NCBI GenBank assembly: GCA_016271365.2
Contig: CM028131.1
Coordinates: 173,294,501 to 173,358,500, forward strand
Length of the DNA: 64,000 nucleotides
Reading direction: 5' to 3'
From: Neoceratodus forsteri
Lineage: Eukaryota; Chordata; Ceratodontiformes; Ceratodontidae
Made by a program: the position numbers and the translations under genes. Under the pieces are notes generated by a model. That model made no database searches, was not told the origin of the DNA, and worked only from the letters and a program-made list of their open reading frames with translations. Positions 38,750-50,844 of this stretch are shown here, in pieces (the first letter of the stretch is position 1; each line of letters opens with the position of its first letter).

Positions 38750-39620
38750 ACAGGCCCCCTGGGGCGAAGCAGGTCATAGAATTGGGAAGACAGTCTTTGT
38801 AAACCTCTATGCCCTGTAAGGGCGAAGCAGGTAAGCATGAGTAGATAGTAAATGTGTGGACTCGCATATAAGTCAGCAGTACTTGTAGTAAATATCGAAC
38901 CTGTGGGACGCAGACATAGTAGGAGAAGAGTAGGTATTGTATAAGCTAAGTGATAGCAGAGAAATTAAGGGAATATATAAGCAAAATTGAAGCTTTCATT
39001 TGGTGAGCAGTATGGTTTTATGGAGAAACGTATGCACATATGTAGAAGCCAAGTGGTACATCAACTGAATCATGCTGGAAGTATGATGAATAGTTCTGCA
39101 TGGACGTTCTTCTTGGTCATAGATGGAGATAAATGATGGAAATGGCCAGACTGATGAGTGGAGTCGTAACTGGATCCAAAGCCTTAAAGTGTGGAATAAG
39201 TATCGTTGAGGCGTAACTCATGTCTGAAATTTTCCAGATGACCTCACTTAAGGCTTGGTAGGATTATAGTATCAATAACAAAGGGAACTGAAGCAACAAG
39301 GCAGAGTCATCCAAAGAAACAGATGACCATGGCTAATCGAATCCAAATGTGAGTTCATAGAAAAGGGAGCTCATATGGCTGGCAGGCACAGCGGCAGGCA
39401 GCAGGTAGTGGAAATGCGAACCTCCAGGCCCCGAATCAGGGCATGGCAGGTATGGAGTAGATGTAAATGAACCTCTGGGCCTGATGGGTAAAGCAGGTCA
39501 TAGAAGCAGGCAAAAATGCATTATCAATGAGATCGAGGACCTCAGGCCCATAGGGCGCAAGTTATTGAGTGTAATGCAGTGAACTTCTGGCCCTGTGGGC
39601 AAAGTAAGTTGAGCAATAAC
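38750..39620. repeat. scattered diverged short repeats (aacctc..ggccc..gggcgaagcaggt type)
   Basis: A loose unit of about 35 bases recurs at irregular spacing: near 38,750 (caggccccctggggcgaagc), 38,803 (aacctctatgccctgtaagg), 39,420 (aacctccaggccccg), 39,470 (aacctctgggcctgatgggt), 39,538 (gacctcaggcccatagggcg) and 39,583 (aacttctggccctgtgggca). Most are followed by a (g)caggt or aagt motif. Copies are about 60-75% alike by eye. Confidence 0.6.
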
Positions 39621-40439
39621 AGAGAGTGTAATAGTAATCGAACTGCATGTTATGCAGAAATAACAGTGAAGGAGTAGGAATGGATCATATGGTATGAAAA
39701 TGGTAGCATGACCTGATTCAGTTCAGTGAATTTGAATATGTTAAGGCAGACTTATGAGCGCAGTAGAAGGGTGCAGTAGATTGTCGTATCCTGATGATCG
39801 AGGAGAGATTTATGCAGTGAAGAGTCCTGGGTGGATGAGCTGACAACACGACCAGAGGTAATAAGCATCCAGAAACTGTAGTAAGTCTATGTCTTCAGTT
39901 TTAAACTTGTGATAGGAAGGTAGTATGTAATAGGGCTAGGCTGGGAGATCTAATGAAGTAGCAGTGACTCCGAAGGACTTGAATCAGTATGGGAAGATGG
40001 AGCCAAAAGAATTGAGGTGAATACCCGAAATGTAATCCAGAATTGATCCAGTAGGAGGAAACAACGTATCCTTGACAATTGGAAGTATGTGTGAGCAGCA
40101 AGGTGAGGGTTGCGGGATCCAGGAACTGAGTAGTGGATTGAAGGTGAAGTATAACTGGTGGTGCATCCAATCCTGAGAAGTCGGAAGGGTAAGTAAGTTG
40201 GAGTGAGGATGTCTGGTAAATGGAGCCAAAAAAAATGGCAATGTAACCAGCTAGACCCAGGCGAGGAGTAGCAGGAACTGCAGAACCATATACAGTACTA
40301 TAACAATAAACAACATGTACAAATTCAAAGGCAGATGAGGAAAACATTTCTTTAAGGATCTGGTCAGATAATATGAAAAGTGGCTCCAACTCTGTCTCTC
40401 AGAATAAACTAAATAAGAAAATCAACATTTTGGGTTTCA

Positions 40440-41460
40440 CTTACTAGTCTGTTGTCGACCCACTTGAGAGCTCTATCTGTCTCTTTCTCCGTCCTCGTCG
40501 GCTCCAGTCTCTTTTGTCCCTCCAGTCCACTTGACCTTCTTTAAATTCTTTTTCAGAGTGCCTTCTATTTATTCTTCTCATCTGCAGTGCAGTGAGCTTG
40601 CTGCCGCCTGTCACCCACAGCCACCCACCCGCCTGCCTCATGCCACGCGGCCAACTTAGTGGGTGCCCACCAACCAACTTGACCAGGCCAGCCCCACAAG
40701 GTCCCTGCTTGACTTGCTTTTTTTTTTTTTTTTCAGTTGTTCGTTGGTTACAGTCTTCTAATCGACCATCGATGATGACTCCCTCTCTCCTCCTCAAAAT
40801 AAATTTGCTACTACTCTGCCCTTTCTCTGATGGATCTTCCAGCAAGGCCGCACTAACGACGGGCAACTCCTCCATCAGAGTCCTTTCCTCAGCTCAGTAC
40901 ACTCTCTCCTATCCACTGGCTATCTGTGGTGGTCTGTCTGGTGGCTGGCCTGCCTCGCAGCTGCTGGCCTGACCTTGTGGCTCACTCCTGCTGAGCCTGT
41001 GGCTGGATGTTGTGCTCTGTTTTTCTCCTCGCTCTCCTCTCCTACACTGACTCCTGGTTGGCCTGCACCTCACACCGACTCACTCACACACAGTTACCGA
41101 CCCGGACCACCAAGTAACTGACAGTCTGCTGGCACTCTCCTCCTCCGTGGTCCGCCCGCTTCTCTGATCCCTCTGGCCTCAGCCTCCTCCTAGCCTAACT
41201 TCCCTCCCTCAAGTCAAAGCCTCTGATGCTCTGACTAGACTAAATGGTGTTAGACTCTGTGATGGTCTAGCTCCCAGCCTCCCATGGCCTACAGGCTGCT
41301 CCCCCAAGTCACCGACCAACCCACCTCGCCTCCAAGTCCCAGATGTGCTGTGCCTGCTGCTTGTTCCTGTGATGTCCTCAGTCCTCCTAGTACCACTACC
41401 TCCATCACTGCAGACTGGACACCTTAACGGAAAAAAAACATTTTAACTTTTTCCCCGACA
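40440..41460. other. pyrimidine-rich segment without recognised gene
   Basis: The plus strand is unusually rich in C and T, with cct/ctc triplets throughout and a T-run at 40,719-40,734. Both strands have open frames over 100 codons here (40,592-40,972 plus; 40,444-40,875 minus), which is what biased composition produces. Neither shows a domain I recognise. A short (CT)n lies at about 41,466-41,480. Confidence 0.5.
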
Positions 41461-42541
41461 CTAACTCTCTCTCTCTCTCTTTGATGACCACTTAACCTCA
41501 ACTCGCGCTGCTACCCAACTCTGTCTTGCCACCTCGTGCAGTCCTAAACTGTGCGCACTCAACTCTAGGCTCCTCCCTCTCTCTTTACTCATTGGCAGAG
41601 AGTTGTTGACCAGGAGCCAGGGGTGTATCAGTTGGTTGAAGGAAGCTGCCCAAATAAAAAACAAAAGGAGTAAACACAGACATCGAGTTTGAAAGTCTCA
41701 GTCAGGCAGCACAATTCAGGCAAGTCAGAAGCCAATAAGTCACGATGGAAACTTTGACTTAACCAAAATACAACTGCACTTAATTGCAACCCACGATTCT
41801 GACTACTGATGACGACTCTGGGGTCTAGAGTATACTTGCATTCATTGGTTTACAGCAAGCTGTACAAGTCTTGGAGGTGTCTGAATTCCACAAAGTTTGG
41901 GACAAAGGGGCTGGCTGCTACGTGCCGTGAGCTCTTGCAAGTAGGTTCAAGGAAGCTGTCAATACAAAGCAGCTGCCCACTGAAAGTGTAAAGGGCAATG
42001 GCACCACAGAATCAGACACAGGGCCTAGAAGTGTCAGCCAGACGTAAAGTCCAACAACAAATATAGTGAAACAAGCTGAAGGTACTTCACCAGCAGGTGG
42101 CATGCTTACTGTAGTCGAAGTCTAAGTTCTCCGACTTACCCCAGCCCTCCCCATGAAGATGCGAGTCAATTATCACCACAACTGCATATTTAGTGATGGC
42201 GTTGCCACCCGTCCCTTCAGATAATGTTGAAGAATAAGGTTTGCAAGCAAAATAAGAATAGATGGCAGGTGGACAGGAAGCTGTTGCAAGGGTAATGGGG
42301 CATGCGGCTGTTTAACATGGAGTGAGCTAATAAGATATAATGCCTTGAAAGATAGCAGTAGGAGGCAGGGCAAATCTGCTGCATTTACCTAAGGCTTACA
42401 CACTGCTATGCGCACCTCCATAGTGTAGGAATTTCCATCCAGGTCTGTAACGTGTTTCTGCTGGACAGGAATATAAATAATCTTTCTTTTTTCTTCTATG
42501 GTTTGTATATGACATCCATACACATCCTGCTCCTGTGGAAA

Positions 42542-42544
<3 letters not shown>

Positions 42545-42595
<51 letters not shown>
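42545..42595. repeat. (TA)n microsatellite
   Basis: About 25 uninterrupted TA dinucleotides between actg and actg. The sequence is self-complementary and can extrude or form hairpins. Confidence 0.97.
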
Positions 42596-42597
<2 letters not shown>

Positions 42598-42599
42598 TG

Positions 42600-42833
42600 T
42601 ATATATTACGTTCGCGTTGTGATATGTATATGTTTCTTGTACATGTGACTTGGAATGTAAATACTCTGCTCCTATCAGTATTGTAAACATGTTGTTCCTT
42701 TTGTATTATGTATATTTATACGTAAGTGTACAATTTTCCCTGCCAACAGCAGGTCCACCTTGTAAATGAGCTTGCTCAATGGTGATCGCCTGGATAAATA
42801 AATATTTGATTGATTGATTGATTGAAATTGGCT
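42600..42833 (+). mobile_element. 3' end of a LINE (L2/Jockey-type tail)
   Basis: The sequence ends in gagcttgctcaatggtgatc, then gcctggataaataaatattt and a (GATT)n tail at about 42,807-42,826. A gcctggataaataaa ending plus a short tandem tail is characteristic of L2-type LINE 3' ends, used by the reverse transcriptase for recognition. No coding part is attached, so it is strongly 5' truncated. Confidence 0.6.
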
Positions 42834-44014
42834 TGCTTAATAAGGCCACTAAATAATTACAGTGTCAGGAAGCTCATCCTTGAGGGACAGCAATCAGTGA
42901 TAATGGAGAAGCATCCAGTGTATAGAATTGTAACGTAGCCTCAAACGGGTCCCAATCCATTGTCTAGTATGTGTAAGAGAGGTAAATGCTGCATAAAATG
43001 ACTGCCACTGGCATGGGAATCTGTGAATGAAGCCTCTGTAAATTGAAAAGCACCATAGTAGCATATCCAATGGCATAATGCAGCAGTAAGGTAGGCAGAA
43101 CTGTTGTGAAGAAAAATGGAAAGTAGCTGCACTGAAATCGCCCCACCAGCTCAGTAAGACCAGTCTCCCCCGACGGATAAAAATAACTTACCAACGATGC
43201 AGGCAAAGGGTGTCAGTCACAGGTAGCCATAGGGTAGGAATCCAAACGTAACCAGGCCAGGAACGCCTGAAATGAAGAGGTGCAGTAAAAATGGGCGTAT
43301 TGAAGCAGAGTACAAAGGCTGGGAAGAGGAGCTTGATGCAGTGAGTTCAGGTGCACAAGAGCAGGTCAGCTGCAAGGTTGGAGGGTAAGGAGGTACGGCG
43401 TATCAGAGCAGGAGGAATCCGTGCTGCTGCCAGGAAAGTGGGACCGAGGAAGAGCATGTGGGAGCAGTACAAAAGAGCTTGTGGAGTAGGAGGGTCACGG
43501 AGGTCCATAGAGTGCAGGACAGTGCTGAGCAAGTGAACGAGAGTCATGAACTACGGTACTGATGCCTGGAGGCAATTCAGAACCCCCTCCAAAGAAAGCA
43601 GGAAAAGAACAAAAACAAATGGGATGGAGGGGAGGGAAAAGGACAAAAACTAAATGAGAGGAGAGGCAGCAAGGAAAGCTGGGGGGGGTATGGAGGCATG
43701 GGAATGGAGGCAGGAGCCAGCCCCAGCACGCAGCACTGAGTGAGCGCAATGAGTGCAACTCACTCTAAGCAGAGCTGTGGTTTGCCTGCTAATTTAAGTA
43801 GGGTATGGGGGAGGAGCTCTTCCCCCATATAACCACAGGGATGCGCTGTTCAATTATACGGTTCTACATATGGTGGTGCCACCATAGGGCAAACTTAATC
43901 GCTGTCCTCTCTCTGGCTTGATACCAGCTACAGGTAAGCCCATTGCTTCATTTAAAATAGTGCTTGATGGGCTTTCAGACTAGAAGAACACTGATCATAA
44001 ATGTTCCCCTTTAA

Positions 44015-45565
44015 AAGCAGTGATTAAAGATACAAGAAAAAAAAAACATACCCACGTCCCCACCTAGGTGGCATCATCTCTGCTGGGGACTTGTTTTGTG
44101 AATGTAATTATTTTCAAATAAAATAACCACGTGGGCAGAATTATTTGAACAGCATTAAATATATTACATTCAAATTAAATATATAAAGAATGTGTCCCTC
44201 CGATGGCTCTCAGGGGTTCAGTCCTGCTATTGCTGAGAAACTAAAAGGATTGGGGAGTTGAGGGGGGCCAGAGAGGTTCTTGTTCAGGTATTATAAAACA
44301 GGAAAGGCTATTTTAATCTTTATAATTTATTATGTTTTTGGTACACCTAGGTATTTACTCAGGGCTCTCAGAAGAAATTGTGCCCTATAGAGCCTGCCAG
44401 TAAAAATCTGCAGCAGACCTGAGCAGTACTGGAGATTTGTTTTCAACCAACAACTGGATCGAACACCAGAAAGCCAGGGAGGGTTAAACATATTAAGTCA
44501 ATAATTGTTGGTTGCTGCTCCCGCATTCTGGCCATTATTAGTGAAATTATTAAATGTTCAAAATACGTCCCCACCAGGGATGGTGCCAGCTTGGAGGGGC
44601 AGTGTTTTTTTTTTTTGCCGCCCTACTATAATGTAGTGGATTGGAGCCCAGGAGCATCAAGGAGGCTTCAGTGAGTTTATTATTAAACAATGTAACTCGT
44701 ACCTAGGAGCTGGGCTCAGCCATGGTTGGAGGACATTGCTCATTCCGTGTATGCCCCTCAGCATCTCTCCCTGGCTCAGCCTTACTATTGGTGAGGAACA
44801 ACAAAGATTTCAATTTTAATAGAAACCTCACTGACTCTGCAGGCCTCCAACCCACCACAAGTGGAAAATTAAGAAATCTAACTGCCCAGTAAAGAATATA
44901 TAGAAGGCTCATATTATCTGACTTTATATTGTGAGCAATTGATAGGTAATACTTGTGCCATTTTGGTAAAACTGCAAACGTACTAAAGTTCCTAAAAGAA
45001 AATACATCTACCAACCACAAGCAAAGAGCACGACAACCACAATGTGTGAGAAATGTGATTTCACCAGTAGGATCCACATGAACTCTACCATTTGCAATGC
45101 CGCATATTAGTAATTTTACAATACCAGCTCCAAGTGTGGATTGGCATGGGGGTCTCAGCATGGGTTGGAGGGGGTTGAAACAAGTACTGATGGTTGTATG
45201 AATGTTTTAGTGTTAATGAAATAATTCTGGAGTGACCTGCTAAGTGTGTATGTGTGTCCTCTATTGCCACTGATGAGAGTTAGAAGCACAAGCCACTGAA
45301 AGAAAGAGGAGGTGTGTGTGTTGTGGAGTTGCCACTGAACTGAAAGGCTATAAAGTAAAGCACAGGGGGCTCCACCATGAGCAGTGGCCAAATGGGTAGT
45401 GTGTGTGTGTGGAGGAGTCAGAAGAGCAGCCAGCAAAGTAAACTTTTGCTTTCCCTCAGATGAGGTGTGTGGGGTTAGGGGGTTGGGGGGAGGAGTTGGG
45501 GGAGCTGCAGTGTCTGATAAAAAGACATAACTGTTTATGTATTTCTAAAGAGCTTAGTGCATAAG
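44015..45565. other. unassigned sequence
   Basis: No element ends or protein motifs are recognised. The open frame at 44,703-45,161 (minus, 152 codons) is long for this base composition but shows no known domain, and I see no splice or promoter context supporting it. Confidence 0.5.
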
Positions 45566-45958
45566 AAAAAGGGGACAAAATGAAGCTATTAGAGAAATTC
45601 CCTGTCATTGATGTTTTCCCATATTAAGTGAGGAGAAACTGTGGGCTGTAGCACGGAGGGGCTTAAACATTCCTTTCAGTCGTGAAAGCCACTCCCTGTA
45701 GGAAATATCCCCCATTTACCACTACACTCAAAAACGCATTAGGAGAGGCTTATGGAAGAATGAGGAAATATTTTGTTTCATTAGAAGGGAATATTTGTAT
45801 AATGAGTGACTCTCGGAACAGAAAAAGGGGACAAAATGATGTTATTAGAGAAATTCCCCTGTCATTGCTGTTCTCCAATATCAAGTCAGAAGAAACAGTG
45901 AAATATTTTGTTTCATTAGAAGGGAATTTTTGTATAATAACTGTCCCTCGGAGCAGAG
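45566..45958. repeat. local duplications of ~85 and ~60 bp
   Basis: aaaaaggggacaaaatga followed by ttattagagaaattccc occurs at 45,566 and 45,822 (256 apart). A second motif, aaatattttgtttcattaga followed by agggaat, occurs at 45,766 and 45,901 (135 apart), each followed by ctcgga/g-c-agag. The arrangement suggests repeated short tandem duplication. Confidence 0.85.
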
Positions 45959-46149
45959 TTTTAGACTAACAATTAGGTTAGTATACAGACAGACAACTCT
46001 GTTCCGAAGTGGTGCTGCTGCCGAAAGCCGCTCCATCCCAGTGAGTTCCCCTGTATGCCTCCTAAATACTAACAAAGAGTCTCAGTGACAGTAAAAATAT
46101 AAGAAAGACATTTCCAGTTCTACAGTTACTCTAACAGATGATGCTAGCT

Positions 46150-46214
46150 ATGGGCAGACTAGGTGGGCCAAGCGGTCCTTATCTGCCGTCAAAGTCTATG
46201 TTTCTATGTTTCTA
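46150..46214 (+). mobile_element. CR1-type LINE 3' end
   Basis: gggcagactaggtgggccaa, then gcggtccttatctgccgtca and the terminal tctatgtttctatg repeat. This matches the end of the CR1 at 50,141-51,854 almost exactly, so both belong to one family. Only the last ~65 bases are clear. Confidence 0.85.
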
Positions 46215-46265
46215 GTCACTGCTTTTAATACATTACATGGTATCAGCTCAGTTGGAAGTGGCTTT

Positions 46266-46482
46266 ACCTAAGACAAATGTGTGTGTGTGTGTGTGTGTGT
46301 GTGTAGGGGTCAGGGGAGCCACCATTAAAGTAAACGTTTCTGTTTTTGAGGAAAACATTATGGAAGGGATCTGGGGAAGTGGCCAGCACTGTAAGCTTTT
46401 CTCTTGGGGGAAAACATTACTGGTAATTGCCTGGGTGCTTAACCTAAGACAAAGCATATGTGTGTGTGTGTGTGTGTGTATA
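46266..46482. repeat. ~175-bp duplication carrying (GT)n microsatellites
   Basis: cctaagacaaa followed by a (TG)n run occurs twice: at 46,267 (run 46,279-46,304) and 46,443 (run 46,458-46,480). Both are preceded by related gctt text and followed by g-rich sequence. Confidence 0.85.
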
Positions 46483-46499
46483 TGTGTGGTGGGGGGAGG

Positions 46500-48590
46500 G
46501 GCTGCTCTATTTATGCAAATAACTGCAATGATACAACCGTCCATGATTGCAGTGGTTCATTTATTTCAAGTAGACAAAGTTTCTGCCCATTGCAGTCTGA
46601 CCACTATCATAGCCAGCTTGCAGACTGATTGGTGTGTCAGGGACAAGACCAACGTAGCTTGAGCTGCATTGGCCAGTACAGTGATACACCTCTCAAATGG
46701 CGTACTGTACCAAGATGTTTCTTGTGAATGTGCACAAGCAAACATAACAAGATCTGCAGAACAGGACGCAATTACAGGAGAACTGTCAACAACAGCAGTG
46801 AACAGAGACGGATGTAAATGATCTGTATATGACACAGTAGTACTTCCTTGCCACAGAGAGCAAGACATATCAGCTTTATTTAGAGTATAGCAAGCAAAAG
46901 AAGGTACTTGGAATGGAGGAGATGGGGGGGGGTGGAATGAAAAGGCGGTGGTTGAACACCAGAAAACCCACCCTACTCCCTCATCTCACCTCACACATTA
47001 TCATAATGTTAAAATGTAGCCACCTTCCCCAAACCCACTCAGTGAACACCCATCCACCCTCCCCCACCATACAAAAGGAAGTATTAACACAGTATCCCTT
47101 GCCTGGCCAACCTACCAACCCTTCTTGTCCTGTAAAGAAAAACCTCCTCCTTGACCCACTAAGCACCCAGCCACCACCCTCCAACCCCCCATGGCACAGA
47201 CAGGTTTCACAAAAGAAGAATATGCTGGAGATGGGTGAGGAGGAATGAGACTAGCGCAGACCCTTCTCTCAGACCTTTGGCAGACTGACTTCTGAATGAA
47301 TGGGAGCATGAGCCTATAGCAAGGTATTCACTCCTATCCATTCAAATGGTGGCCAGCTGAGTTGGTGAGAGCAGGGTATGTGATCGTCACCAGTCCTTAC
47401 CCACCTCAGTTGAATCCTTCCTTTGTAGAATCTGTGGATACCATTACAGGAAGAGGGTGGCTGGTGATGAGTGGGTGTGAGGAGGGGGTTCATCTTTTTT
47501 ATGAGACTTGAGGAAGATGGTGGATGTTGAGTGGATAGGAAGAGGAGGTGGATGCTGTGTAAATACGTCTTTTTGTGAGGTGGGGAGAGGAGGAGGGTGG
47601 ATGGGTTTTTGCTAGGTGGAAAAGGGGGAGGGGTACATTTTAACATTATGGTTATGGCTAGGGCTGGCTGGGGGTGAATGGTGGGTTTTGGGTGCTACAT
47701 AGAAGATGGGGTAGGGAACACTGCATTGTTTTGCCATTCAGGAATCTGCAAAGTAGCATTTAGCACTATTTCATGAGTGAAGTGTCACTACACGGAGTCT
47801 TTGCCAGGTGAAGTGCTATGCAAAGTAACATGTCACAGGTAACATGCTAGTATTCTCTGCTTGGGGAAGCAGCCATGTTACCACATGGAGTGCTCTGCAA
47901 AGGGCTACAAAAAGTTGTGGAACTCCATATAGCACTCTGCATACTGAATTTTTAAACTTTGAATGGAGCTACAGTAATCTTCAATTACAGGAATGAAGAT
48001 TGAAAATTTGCATAAAGCAACAAATTACATAATCAGAGTGAAACCCAGGACATCAGTTTAAGCCCACTGGTTATATAGAACAAATGGAATTGGTCCATTC
48101 TGTTTCCTTTTGTTGGAGAACCTACAATCTGATTAGGTACAGCTTTACCCTCAGTGACATTCAAAGGTTTCACAAATGGTGGTAATGTGGAATCAATATA
48201 GGGAAGACTCAGGCATTGCTATCTCTGGATAGCCGCCAGCTATACGCAAGTCAAATACTTCTTTAAAAAACTTTTCATACACTTTCAAAATACAATGGAC
48301 ACTAGTGTTCACAAATGTTTTCCTTTACAGTAAGTAACTTAGTAGTAACCACAAAAGAACCCCAGAGCAAATGCTCTGAGGCATGAGTTATCCCAGAGGA
48401 TATTGGCCTTACAGCTAAATTTTAAAAAAAGCACAATTGCACATACCCCAATAATGCAGAGCACCATGGGAGACATATGCAAATCTCCATGAGAGAATTT
48501 GGACTGGCTCGACTTTAAGCAGAACTGCATGATGCCGGAAGGCTTCACAGTGCAATCAGCAAAGGCTAAGAACAGCAGACACATACATGT
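46500..48590. other. unassigned sequence with purine/pyrimidine strand bias
   Basis: 46,910-47,650 alternates G-rich and C-rich stretches (ggtggggggggt-type and caccctcc-type). The open frames there are compositional. Nothing in 47,650-48,590 is recognised as a gene or element. The decayed LINE starts abruptly at about 48,595. Confidence 0.5.
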
Positions 48591-48591
48591 G

Positions 48592-49497
48592 TCAGGGTAC
48601 TGATCCAGACTGGAAAGAATTATTAAACAATATAGAGAGAGGTAGGGCTAAATAGTCTGCCATAGTCTTTAGAAATACAGGATGAACATTATCCGGTCCA
48701 GGGGAAGTGCTAATCTTGATGGTCTTCAGTTTTTGAAGCACCTGTGATGGTAGAAAGGCTTCATACTGAATGGTATTTGCAGGAAATGCTAGAGTCAGTC
48801 TACTATTGTTATTGCATACAGATGTAAAGAATTTATTAAACATATGTGCCATCGTCCCAGGGTCAGTCACTTTCTGATTATTTTGAAACAAGGAGCCAAT
48901 ATTGTTTGAATAATTTTTGTTGTTGTTATTGTAGGAATAGAAAGCCTTATTATTATCTTTAGTAAAAATTAATCTATGGTTGACCTTCATCCTTTCCTGC
49001 TTTATTTGGTGTTTTAGTTTATGGAGATTGTTGCAATAGCTTTTCTTATTAGCTTCAGTTGGAAATGTTTTTGATTTGATATAACTTTTCTCTTTAGCTT
49101 TGATAAGTCTTTTTACTGATTTGTTAAGCCAAATCGAAATGTGGCCTTTATTATTGTATTTTGTGGTCAATGGCACATAAGTATTTTCTAGGTTCATAAT
49201 TATATTTCTAATGGCTTCCCATATGCTGTTTACATTCTTGTTGACTAGAATAGTATCCCAGTCTATTTTAACTAAGGAATTTTTGATCATGCTCCAATTT
49301 GCTCTTTTATAATTTCTGAAGGTCATAATATTAGGAATAAATAATTCCCTGGCCATAATTGAACCTGTCAGTTTGAGGTGATCACTTGATCCGAGGGGGT
49401 TATGGACCATAATGTCCTTGAGACAGTTACCCACATCAGTGATAACTAAGTCAAGTATATTATTCCCTCTTGTTGGATGAGTTACAATTTGATTCAT
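48592..49497 (-). pseudogene. LINE ORF2: endonuclease C-terminus and start of reverse transcriptase
   Basis: A 301-codon open stretch, the longest non-satellite frame in the window. Near residues 14-18 it reads LDLVIT and at 34-40 PLGSSDH. These are the last catalytic blocks of an APE-type endonuclease (the SDH histidine and aspartate act in metal-dependent DNA cleavage). A basic linker region follows, and near residues 265-300 SPGPDNVHPVFLK then LALPLSILFN. These correspond to the first reverse transcriptase block (GPDGI.P..LK). The frame ends at SGSVP, where the LINE similarity stops and foreign sequence begins. An internal methionine is listed as start; the natural start is in the endonuclease further right (about 50,010). 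Confidence 0.85.
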
Positions 49498-49499
49498 GT

Positions 49500-50140
49500 C
49501 ATTTGAGTTATTAACTTAGACAATTTTTTTTTCAAACTCTGAAGTGCCAGTGAGTTTAGTGCAGCTTATATCCAGGCAGTTGACATCCCCTATTATAAGA
49601 ATGTCTCCCACGGAGAATGTATTTTCAATTTCCTCTAATAAGATATTGTTATAACCTTTGTGGCTTGAAGGGGGGGCGATAACAATTCCCAATTATGAGT
49701 TTTTTTCATGCATTCCAACCATAAACATTCTTTTGGGACCAGAGGATTTTTTAAGATCTCAATTTGATGATGACTGATGTCTGCCTGAATGTAACAGCAG
49801 ACATCTCCCCCTCTTTTATCAATGCTATTTTTATAAAATAATTGAAATCCCTGTATATTATTCATCTGGTTATTTGTATAGTCCCACCATGTTTTTGTTG
49901 TAAATGCCATGTCTGTTTTATTTTGATTTATAAAGATTTCTAATTCACTCTTTTTTGTCAGATTTAAACCTCTGGTATTGGCTGTTGCAAATGAACATTT
50001 GTTAGAATTTTTTTGACTCAGACTAGAGTTAAAGAGTATGCAACCCCTCCCGATGATTCAGTTTAAACAATTTATAATTAGTTGTTCAAATATTTTACCA
50101 AGTAGTCTGGAACCTTTCCTGCTTATGTGCAGTCCATCTC
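49500..50140 (-). pseudogene. LINE ORF2 N-terminal endonuclease remnant plus end of ORF1 esterase
   Basis: At 50,080-50,140 the minus strand reads DGLHISRKGSRLLG, matching the end of an SGNH esterase (histidine in the DGLH.S motif). After a short spacer come FATANTRGLNLTKKSELE and TDMAFTTKTWW (near 49,900). This is the usual endonuclease opening, where the K/E of the TETW motif is catalytic; here it reads TKTWW, so the glutamate is replaced by lysine. Next is RGGDVCCYIQ (near 49,800). A second open stretch covers 49,635-49,910. Frames are broken. The ORF1 and ORF2 parts belong to the LINE at 48,592-53,336. Confidence 0.75.
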
Positions 50141-50803
50141 ATGAGAAGAGACCCTGGCCACTTTCAAATATTTCCCAGTGCAGTACCTAAAACAAACAAT
50201 AGAAACACTCTGGATACAGAAGTTGATACCAGCCCATTTACAGAAGAAAGGGTCCTGAAAGAACTCTTAAAACTGAAGGTGGACAAAGCAATGGGGCCTG
50301 ATGGGATTCATCCCAGAATTCTAAAAGAACAAAGGGTAGAACTAGTGACACCACTGACTACCCTCTTTAACAAATCATGGGAGGATGGGGTGGTACCTGA
50401 GGACTGGAGGAGGGCAGATGTGATTCCCCTTCACAAAAGTGGGAGCAGGGCAGAAGCAGGAAACTACAGACCAGTTAGTTTAACCTCAGTGATAGGGAAA
50501 ATAATGGAATCACTTCTGAAAGAAAGAATTGGAGAGTACCTGGAGGCTAGAGGGGCACAGGACCCAAGGCAGCATGGATTCACAGCAGGAAGGTCATGCC
50601 AGACAAATCTAATAGATTTCTTTGACTGGGTAACCAAAGTAGCAGATCAGGGAGGGGCTGTGGACATGGCCTACCTAGACTTTAGCAAGGCATTTGACTC
50701 AGTCCCACACAAAAGATTAATATACAAGTTAGCCAGCCTGGGAGTGGGTCCCAAGATGATAGCCTGGGTAAAGAATTGGCTGGAGAATAGGACACAGAGG
50801 TAA
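50141..50803 (+). pseudogene. CR1 reverse transcriptase, N-terminal half
   Basis: A 220-codon open stretch. Key blocks by residue: about 50 KAMGPDGIHPRILKE; about 90 WRRADVIPLHKSG; about 107 NYRPVSLTSVIGKIMES; about 145 QHGFTAGRSCQTNL; about 175 VDMAYLDFSKAFDSVPH, where the aspartate of the Y.DFSKAFD motif is the first catalytic residue of the palm; and about 210 WVKNWLENRTQR. This is the standard CR1 order. The frame then stops (taatag at 50,802), and the rest follows in another frame. The upstream endonuclease is absent (5' truncation). Confidence 0.92.
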
Positions 50804-50844
50804 TAGTAAATGGAGTCCACTCTGAAGAAAGGGGTTACTAGTGG

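Larger units (their letters stand above)
37613..44014. mobile_element. candidate 6.4-kb element bounded by ~95-bp inverted repeats
   Basis: The left end (37,613-37,710) and the reverse complement of the right end (43,920-44,014) align over about 95 bases at roughly 65-70% by eye. Shared landmarks in order are TTAAAG, TTTATGA.CAG, TGAAAGCCCAT, TTTTAA and CTTACCTGTA. The TTAA at both tips could be a target duplication, as in piggyBac-like elements, but the family is not settled. No transposase is recognised inside. The longest frames (39,901-40,389 minus; 40,444-40,875 minus) have no motif I know. It may be a non-autonomous or heavily decayed element with later insertions. Confidence 0.45.

Noticed and set aside
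40444..40972. Overlapping frames of 143 and 126 codons as genes
   Set aside because: The segment is strongly pyrimidine-biased, which opens frames on both strands. Neither has a recognisable domain or context.
44703..45161. 152-codon minus-strand frame as a gene
   Set aside because: No known motif, no supporting signals, and it lies in sequence with local duplications. I keep it as unassigned.
46237..46662. 141-codon plus frame through the (GT)n tracts
   Set aside because: The frame depends on GT repeats read as VCVCVC, a microsatellite artefact.
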